From an uncultured Planctomycetales bacterium (GTDB taxonomy: Bacteria > Planctomycetota > Planctomycetia > Pirellulales > Thermoguttaceae), in assembly GCA_937889015.1 (NCBI GenBank), contig CALARR010000097.1, positions 1 to 14,011 on the forward strand: a stretch of 14,011 nt of DNA, written 5' to 3'. The position numbers and the translations under genes are program-made. The notes under the pieces are model-generated. The model was not told where the DNA came from and did no database searches. It saw only the letters and a program-made list of their open reading frames with translations. Positions within the stretch are counted from its first letter, which is position 1, and each line of letters opens with the position of its first letter. Shown here piece after piece: positions 1 to 4,106 of the stretch.

Positions 1-31
1 ACCTTTTAACCTTTTTAACCTCTTTTAACCT
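1..31. repeat. Three short direct repeats of TTTTAACC
   Basis: The octamer TTTTAACC occurs at 4-11, 13-20 and 23-30, so successive copies start 9 and 10 bases apart, close to one helical turn. The tract is AT-rich against a GC-rich background. It lies upstream of the exported small protein at 146-724 and could be a regulator binding array. It could equally be a low-complexity leftover or the end of a gene outside the window. The repeats are visible; their role is not. Confidence 0.4.
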
Positions 32-36
32 GCGAC

Positions 37-66
37 TTGCCTTCGGCTTCGGGACACCGATAGACT
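37..66 (+). promoter_or_regulatory. Possible sigma70-type promoter for the 146-724 gene
   Basis: TTGCCT (37-42) and TAGACT (61-66) are separated by 18 bases and would start transcription near 73, giving a leader of roughly 70 bases before the start codon at 146. Each hexamer matches consensus at only four positions, so this is a weak call resting on spacing and position alone. Confidence 0.25.
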
Positions 67-145
67 GATACAGACCCTGGTCTTGCTGCGCAGACTCTCT
101 CGTCGCCGCGTTCACAATCTCGACTTTCTGGATAGGAGGCGTACG

Positions 146-724
146 ATGAACGGTCTTATCCGACACCCGGGTATCGTGGGTATTGCGATCGCTGTTTTGG
201 CTGGCCTTCTCCTGGGACACATGTGGCCCAGCGCGCCGCTGCATGCCGTGGCGACCGACCGCCACGACACCTGTATCATCGCCACCGGGCCGATTGAAGG
301 TGGAGTGGAAGGGGTGTACGTGCTGGATGTGCTCACGGGCACGCTCAAGGCTGGGGTTCTCTCCCGGCAAACCGGCAAGTTCAATGCTTACTTCGAGTAC
401 AACGTGCTCAGGGACTTTGGCATTGTGGTCCCCTCCGCCGCCAAATTCCTGCTCGTCACCGGCGCGGTCGATCTGGTGCAAGGGGCGCAGATCGCGCAGC
501 CCAGCCAAGGGGTGGTGTATGTCGCCGAGGCGAACAGCGGACGCATTGCCGCCTATGCGGTTCCCTGGTTGCGGCAGCGCTACGTCGCCAATCAGCCCAT
601 CGCGGGTCAACTGGTGCCGCTGGACATGTGGCAGTTCCGTGTCACGCCCGTGCGCGATCAAGGTGCCGGCGCGGCCACGCCCGCGCCGGCGGCGCCCGAA
701 TCACCGGCGCCAACCAAGCCATGA
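146..724 (+). CDS. Small exported or membrane-anchored protein of unknown function
   Basis: The predicted protein has 192 residues. The start at 146 is chosen because AGGAGG at 134-139 sits six bases upstream; an in-frame TTG at 83 would add 21 residues but lacks this site. Residues 8-28 form a hydrophobic segment (a signal peptide or single membrane anchor). A globular part of about 130 residues follows, with features such as GVYVLDVLTGTLKAGVLSRQTGK that suggest beta-strands. The last 20 residues are rich in Ala and Pro, ending in PESPAPTKP, which suggests a flexible tail. I do not recognise a named domain or catalytic motif. From memory, similar proteins (short anchor, then a phrase like 'DRH..CI.ATGP' and a 'LD..TG.L' segment) are common hypothetical proteins in planctomycetes; this is unverified. 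It appears to be monocistronic, since a hairpin follows the stop codon directly. Confidence 0.8.
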   Translation: MNGLIRHPGIVGIAIAVLAGLLLGHMWPSAPLHAVATDRHDTCIIATGPIEGGVEGVYVLDVLTGTLKAGVLSRQTGKFNAYFEYNVLRDFGIVVPSAAKFLLVTGAVDLVQGAQIAQPSQGVVYVAEANSGRIAAYAVPWLRQRYVANQPIAGQLVPLDMWQFRVTPVRDQGAGAATPAPAAPESPAPTKP

Positions 725-739
725 CCCGCGGCAAGCGGG
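725..739 (+). terminator. Hairpin immediately after the 146-724 stop codon
   Basis: CCCGC (725-729) and GCGGG (735-739) form a perfect 5-bp stem around the loop GGCAA, beginning on the base after the TGA. No U-run follows (ATTCG), so it is not a canonical intrinsic terminator, but its position suits transcript end formation or 3'-end protection. Confidence 0.35.
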
Positions 740-769
740 ATTCGACGGACTCGCCGGCCAGGGACAACG

Positions 770-802
770 GAATGATACGTGTGTGCAAGCGCGCACCTTA
801 CC
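770..802 (+). repeat. 33-base hairpin repeat, copy 1
   Basis: This stretch matches 1435-1467 at 28 of 33 positions and has the same length. The core is an inverted repeat (778-786 with 789-797) around AA. Read as RNA, the stem keeps eight of nine pairs, two of them G-U wobbles. It lies in the gene-poor stretch between the small exported protein and the CPCC gene. It may belong to a dispersed intergenic repeat family; no transposase is seen nearby. Confidence 0.6.
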
Positions 803-882
803 TCGACAGAGGATTCCGCCTTTGCCGATAACACGGGACTCGCCGAGTATTTCTCCCGTGTACCTTGTCCCAGATCGGACGG

Positions 883-1170
883 TCAACGCATACTCCAGTT
901 GTCCGGTCTTTTCCGGCTATCGAACCACGGGCAGCCGGACTTGGTCCACTGCTGAAAGTAGTCATCAAAAGACTGTGGAGAGGCAGTCCCTGGTTCATCG
1001 TCGTTACCGAACTCAAAACCGCAACACGGGCAGACTTCATAAGACGGCAATCCGAAGTACTGAGAGTACGGACGAACAAGCCCACGCACAATTGAGCCCT
1101 TCTTGAAGCGCGCATATGCGGTCGACTGCAGTTCCCTGTAACCACAGCAAGGACAGGTGAATGTGGCCAT
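883..1170 (-). CDS. Small cysteine-rich CPCC-type zinc-ribbon protein
   Basis: The predicted protein has 95 residues from the ATG at 1170; a TTG at 1179 would add three. CPCCG occurs at residues 6-10 and again at 47-51 (in YEVCPCCGFEFG), giving two Cys knuckles expected to hold one zinc ion. This arrangement, with the 'SYE.CP.CG.E' phrase and an acidic DDE following, fits the Cys-rich CPCC family (Pfam Cys_rich_CPCC). The role of that family is not known. No signal peptide is present, so the protein is probably cytoplasmic. The gene stands alone on the minus strand, has no clear Shine-Dalgarno site, and lies in DNA of about 50% GC, well below its neighbours. That suggests recent acquisition, since such small genes are often accessory. 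The repeated zinc knuckle makes a real gene much more likely than chance. Confidence 0.82.
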   Translation of the reverse strand: MATFTCPCCGYRELQSTAYARFKKGSIVRGLVRPYSQYFGLPSYEVCPCCGFEFGNDDEPGTASPQSFDDYFQQWTKSGCPWFDSRKRPDNWSMR

Positions 1171-1180
1171 AGTAAACAAG

Positions 1181-1207
1181 GGTCACTGTATGGTGACAAC
1201 TGTAACC
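1181..1207. promoter_or_regulatory. Operator-like GGTNAC half-sites upstream of the CPCC gene
   Basis: GGTCAC (1181-1186), GGTGAC (1192-1197) and GTAACC (1202-1207) lie 11 and 10 bases apart. GTCAC at 1182-1186 pairs with GTGAC at 1193-1197 as a perfect inverted repeat, and GGTGAC faces GTAACC with one mismatch. The array lies 11 to 37 bases upstream of the CPCC start codon, where a repressor would act. No regulator is encoded nearby, so the function is a guess. Confidence 0.3.
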
Positions 1208-1418
1208 AGGTCGAACGTGCCATCAAGACCCGATTGGGACTCCCCAGATCGCGCCATCGCATGACACATCCAACGAGCCGCGATCAGTCCCTCGGTTGTG
1301 CTTCAACACCAGACTCCGTTGTGCGCTGAGCTCTTGGTGGCCTAAGGTTGAATTCGCGATTCACGGCTTCTCGCGCCTCGGCGTGCGACAGACCCTCAAG
1401 GCGTCTCTGTTGGCACAC

Positions 1419-1437
1419 TTCTTCGATTTTCTCAGAA
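1419..1437 (-). repeat. Tandem-GA hairpin repeat, copy 1
   Basis: Read on the minus strand, this folds as TTCT paired with AGAA, then opposed GA/GA, then one G-C pair around the loop AAAAT. It shares the leading GTCATYCTGAG with the copy at 4018-4038. Tandem G-A oppositions are stable in RNA as sheared pairs, which makes an RNA-level element plausible. It abuts the 33-base hairpin repeat at 1435-1467. Confidence 0.45.
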
Positions 1438-1467
1438 TGACAGGTGCGTGCAAGCACGCACCCTACC
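1435..1467 (+). repeat. 33-base hairpin repeat, copy 2
   Basis: This is a 28/33 match to 770-802. Its core is a perfect 9-bp inverted repeat, GGTGCGTGC (1443-1451) and GCACGCACC (1454-1462), separated by AA. At the three stem positions that differ from copy 1, two substitutions exchange a Watson-Crick pair for a G-U wobble, so the fold is conserved better than the sequence. It may be a REP-like element; it could also act as a terminator or insulator between the flanking genes. Confidence 0.65.
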
Positions 1468-1544
1468 GGGACCTCGCACGATTGAACACCAATATAGTTG
1501 ATCCTGTCGTGCGGGAGAATCCGGCCGTTGGCTGGCCGCGGTTC

Positions 1545-1574
1545 TTGCGTTGCCGGTCCCAGGGGCAATAGAAT
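1545..1574 (+). promoter_or_regulatory. Possible promoter for the ThuA-M20 pair
   Basis: TAGAAT at 1569-1574 matches the sigma70 -10 consensus at five of six bases. TTGCGT (1545-1550) lies 18 bases upstream as a weak -35. Transcription would start near 1581, leaving a leader of about 30 bases before the start codon at 1613. Confidence 0.4.
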
Positions 1575-1612
1575 ATGCCTGTTGGGTTCAGGACGCTCTT
1601 GAGTCTGGGAGA

Positions 1613-2581
1613 ATGACCGTGTTGAAAGACCATCGCTTTGCGCTGCAAGTGCTGCTGTCGATGATGTGGGCCGGGATCGCGGCCGCGGAACGCGTTCCGG
1701 AGCCGAACTTGAAGATCGAGCCACCCACGCCGGAATGGGCGGCCACGGTGGAAGCGGCGGCCCCGGCCAAGCCCACCGTGCCGGCTCCCCAGCGGAAGCT
1801 GTTGGTCTTCTCGCGGTTCACGGGCTATGACCACAAGGTGATTCCGCACGTCGACCGGGTGCTGGAGATCCTGGGGAAGAAGTCGGGCGCGTTCGAGGCG
1901 ACGATCAGCCTGGACATCGAGTCGCTGACGCCAGAGAGCCTGGCCAAATACGACGTCCTGGTGCTGAACAACAACTGCTCCAAGGGGCCACGGCGGCACT
2001 TGTTCCTGGACGTGCTGGAGACGGAGGCCAAGTACCAGGGGCTGAGCGAGCCGCAGCGCGAGGCGAAGGCCAACGCCCTGGAGCAATCGATCCTGGACTT
2101 CGTCGCCAAGGGGAAAGGGCTGGTCGTGATCCACGGCGCGCCGACGATGATCAACAACTCGCCCAAGTTCACGGAAATGGTGGGCGGGGCCTTCTTCTAC
2201 CACCCGCCGAATCAGGAAGTGACCGTGCGCACGGTCGAGGCGAGCCACCCGCTGGTGGCGGCCTTCCAGGGCCAGGGGCCGTTCATTCATCGCGATGAGC
2301 CGTACCTGTTCAACGGCGCGTACGAGAGCTTCAATTTCCGTCCGCTGCTGTCGATGGACACGGAAGGGCTGCGCGATCCCAAGGGGGAGTCGGCGAAGAT
2401 GGTGCGCTATGTGGCCTGGATCAAGCGGCACGGCGACGGGCGCGTGTACTATTGCTCGCCCAGCCATTTTCCGGAAAGCTACACCAGCCCCACCCTGCTG
2501 CGATTCGTGCTGGATGGCATCCAATATGCCAGCGGCGACCTGAAGTGCGACGATGCGCCGCGGCGGCCTGTAGGGAAGTGA
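1613..2581 (+). CDS. Exported ThuA-like (trehalose-utilisation, GATase-like fold) protein
   Basis: The predicted protein has 322 residues. The ATG at 1613 is preferred over a TTG at 1550 because the signal peptide begins there (FALQVLLSMMWAGIAAAE, residues 9-26). The Shine-Dalgarno site is poor: GGGA ends only two bases before the ATG. After a Pro/Ala-rich linker, the ThuA domain starts at about residue 62 with RKLLVFSRFTGYDH. It continues through YDVLVLNNN, an FVAKGKGLVVIHG strand-turn, the AFFYHPPNQEVTVRTVEASHP segment and a C-terminal GRVYYCSPSHFPESY. These match ThuA/PF06283 proteins, which have a class I glutamine amidotransferase-like fold but usually no proven catalytic activity. Many planctomycete members are exported and thought to be linked to carbohydrate use; the substrate here is unknown. 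The next gene starts 71 bases downstream on the same strand, so co-transcription is likely. Confidence 0.88.
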   Translation: MTVLKDHRFALQVLLSMMWAGIAAAERVPEPNLKIEPPTPEWAATVEAAAPAKPTVPAPQRKLLVFSRFTGYDHKVIPHVDRVLEILGKKSGAFEATISLDIESLTPESLAKYDVLVLNNNCSKGPRRHLFLDVLETEAKYQGLSEPQREAKANALEQSILDFVAKGKGLVVIHGAPTMINNSPKFTEMVGGAFFYHPPNQEVTVRTVEASHPLVAAFQGQGPFIHRDEPYLFNGAYESFNFRPLLSMDTEGLRDPKGESAKMVRYVAWIKRHGDGRVYYCSPSHFPESYTSPTLLRFVLDGIQYASGDLKCDDAPRRPVGK

Positions 2582-2652
2582 GGCGGCGTGCGCACGATGA
2601 AACTCCCGCCAGGAGCGACAGGACTGCCGGACGCAATGCAGGAGCGAGCAGG

Positions 2653-3933
2653 ATGAACACGCAAGCCGTGGTGCAACGCGTGGAGCAGCGGCGCGAGGAG
2701 ATCATCGCCCTGGCGCAGCGACTGGTGCGGACCAACACGGTGAACCCTTACAGCGGCGATCCGCCGGAATTGTGCGGCAGCGAGGACGCCGGCCAGGCGG
2801 TGATCGAGCCCTTGCTGACCGAGGTTGGGGCGCGGATCGAGAAGTTCGACTGCCCGGCGGACATCTATGCGGCGACCGGTGTATTGGGCCCGAAGAACCG
2901 GGACTTCCGCGCGCGGCCCAACCTGGTGGCCGACCTGGCGTTCGAACCGGGCTGCCAACGCGTGCTGTTGATGTTTCACATGGACACGGTGGGCGTGACC
3001 GGGATGACGATCCCAGCGCACGGGGGCGAGATTCGCGAAGGGAAGCTGTATGGCCGTGGCGCGAGCGACTGCCGCTGCGGGATCGCCGCCTCGGTCATGG
3101 CCGCGCGTATCCTGCACGAGTTTCGCAAGGAGTTGCGCGGCACGCTGACGATCTTCAGCGTGGCCGAGGAGGAGTGCAACGGCGGCGGCGCGGGCGCGCT
3201 GGCCTGCCTGCAACACGTGAAGGGGCAGCCCAAGGCACCCCGTGGGAATAAGCCCCTGTTCAACTTCGCGATCTGCGCCGATGGAAGCGGGCCGTGGGTG
3301 ACCAACGGTTTCGGCGGCGTGATCACGGGCGAACTGCGCGTGCACGGCAGGGGCGGCCACGCGGCTCTGCCGGGCGGCATCAATGCGATCGACAAGGCGG
3401 TGACCGTCAAGGGCGCGCTGGACGCCTTCAAACACAAGCGCGAAGCGGCCAACGCCGGACGGGTCAACCTGGGCATTTTCCGCGCCGGGGTCCACCCGGC
3501 GGTCGTCCCGGGCGAGGCCACGCTGGCCTTCAACGCCAGCACGAGCGTGCGCGACGACTCGCCGAAGGTCCGCGCCGAGTTCGAGCGGCTGCTTCGCGAG
3601 CAGGAGGCCAAGGATGAGTGGCTGCGCGCGCATCCTTCGGACCTGGAGTGGGTCAAGGATCTGGCCGCGTACGAAACGCCGAGCAACCACTGGCTGGTGC
3701 GCAACCTGGCCGCCACGCACCAGCGCGTCCTGGGCGAGGCGCCGAAGGTCGAGTTGAACCCGGCCTGGAGCGATGCTTGTTGGCTGGCGCGCGATGGCAT
3801 CCCGACGGTGAACTACGGCGCGGGTACGCCCGGGCAGGCGCATACGGACGGCGAATACGCCGAGGTCGCGCGGATCGTGGACTGCTGCAAGGTGCTCACG
3901 GCCTTCTTGTACGAGCAGCTTCAGATCCTATAA
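2653..3933 (+). CDS. M20-family metallopeptidase/deacylase (ArgE/DapE/ACY1 type)
   Basis: The predicted protein has 426 residues, normal for the family. The ATG at 2653 has AGGAG at 2640-2644, eight bases upstream; longer in-frame extensions would overlap the ThuA gene. Putative di-zinc ligands are all present: H109 in FHMDTVG with general-base partner D111, bridging D139 in GRGASDCRCG, E173 (catalytic base) and E174 in AEEECNGGG, D210 in CADGSG, and H397 in AHTDGEY. The dimerisation domain carries the usual GRGGHAALPGG with H236. M20 enzymes hydrolyse N-acyl amino acids or small peptides. The exact substrate cannot be read from sequence, so I do not assign argE or dapE. There is no signal peptide, so it should be cytoplasmic, unlike the exported ThuA protein upstream. 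The functional link between the two is unclear. Confidence 0.9.
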   Translation: MNTQAVVQRVEQRREEIIALAQRLVRTNTVNPYSGDPPELCGSEDAGQAVIEPLLTEVGARIEKFDCPADIYAATGVLGPKNRDFRARPNLVADLAFEPGCQRVLLMFHMDTVGVTGMTIPAHGGEIREGKLYGRGASDCRCGIAASVMAARILHEFRKELRGTLTIFSVAEEECNGGGAGALACLQHVKGQPKAPRGNKPLFNFAICADGSGPWVTNGFGGVITGELRVHGRGGHAALPGGINAIDKAVTVKGALDAFKHKREAANAGRVNLGIFRAGVHPAVVPGEATLAFNASTSVRDDSPKVRAEFERLLREQEAKDEWLRAHPSDLEWVKDLAAYETPSNHWLVRNLAATHQRVLGEAPKVELNPAWSDACWLARDGIPTVNYGAGTPGQAHTDGEYAEVARIVDCCKVLTAFLYEQLQIL

Positions 3934-3978
3934 GAGCCGGTCGCAGAACCTGTCGGCAGTTGGGTCCTACAGGGTCGC
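3934..3978. repeat. Partial, diverged copy of the 81-bp repeat
   Basis: Beginning directly after the M20 stop codon, this stretch resembles the first half of the units at 6335-6496. It shares GAGCCGGTC, AGAACCTGTCGGCAG and GGTCCTACAGGG. The second half (CCGCCC...GGGCGG...AGGTTCT) is missing or unrecognisable. It shows that the repeat is dispersed and not only a tandem duplication inside the propeller gene. Confidence 0.65.
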
Positions 3979-4017
3979 TACGGCGTTCTACCTGTTGCGC
4001 GAAGTCCATACCGGGTC

Positions 4018-4038
4018 ATCCTGAGCGCAGCGAAGGAT
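4018..4038 (+). repeat. Tandem-GA hairpin repeat, copy 2, between convergent genes
   Basis: ATCCT pairs with AGGAT, then GA faces GA, then GC pairs with GC around the loop GCA. The copy at 1419-1437 has T-A where this one has C-G in the outer stem, with the GA/GA unchanged. From memory, near-identical sequences are scattered through intergenic DNA of many environmental bacteria; I could not check this. It lies between the M20 gene and the convergent PhnD-PQQ gene and may help end both transcripts, though no U-run follows. Confidence 0.6.
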
Positions 4039-4106
4039 CTCGAATCGGGCGGGTTCCTGGCGGCGATCAGAACGACAGACCTCCAGGCCGCTATTGGCAA
4101 TCGACA

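Larger units (their letters stand above)
1171..1612. other. Gene-free stretch with hairpin repeats and operator-like sites
   Basis: This 440-base region between the CPCC gene (-) and the ThuA-like gene (+) is less GC-rich than the window as a whole. It holds GGTNAC-type half-sites next to the CPCC start (1181-1207), a tandem-GA hairpin (1419-1437), a 33-base hairpin repeat (1435-1467) and a possible promoter (1545-1574). I see no convincing gene. Open frames across it on both strands lack good starts and recognisable content. Confidence 0.5.

Noticed and set aside
1296..1571. Plus-strand 91-codon open frame in the gene-free stretch
   Set aside because: It starts without a ribosome site, reads straight through both hairpin repeats and resembles no family I know.
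1550..1612. Upstream TTG start for the ThuA-like gene
   Set aside because: It would place 21 unrelated residues before the signal peptide and would start upstream of the likely transcription start.
2479..3843. Long minus-strand open frame opposite the M20 peptidase
   Set aside because: The sense strand carries all the M20 metal ligands in order; the antisense translation has no recognisable motif.
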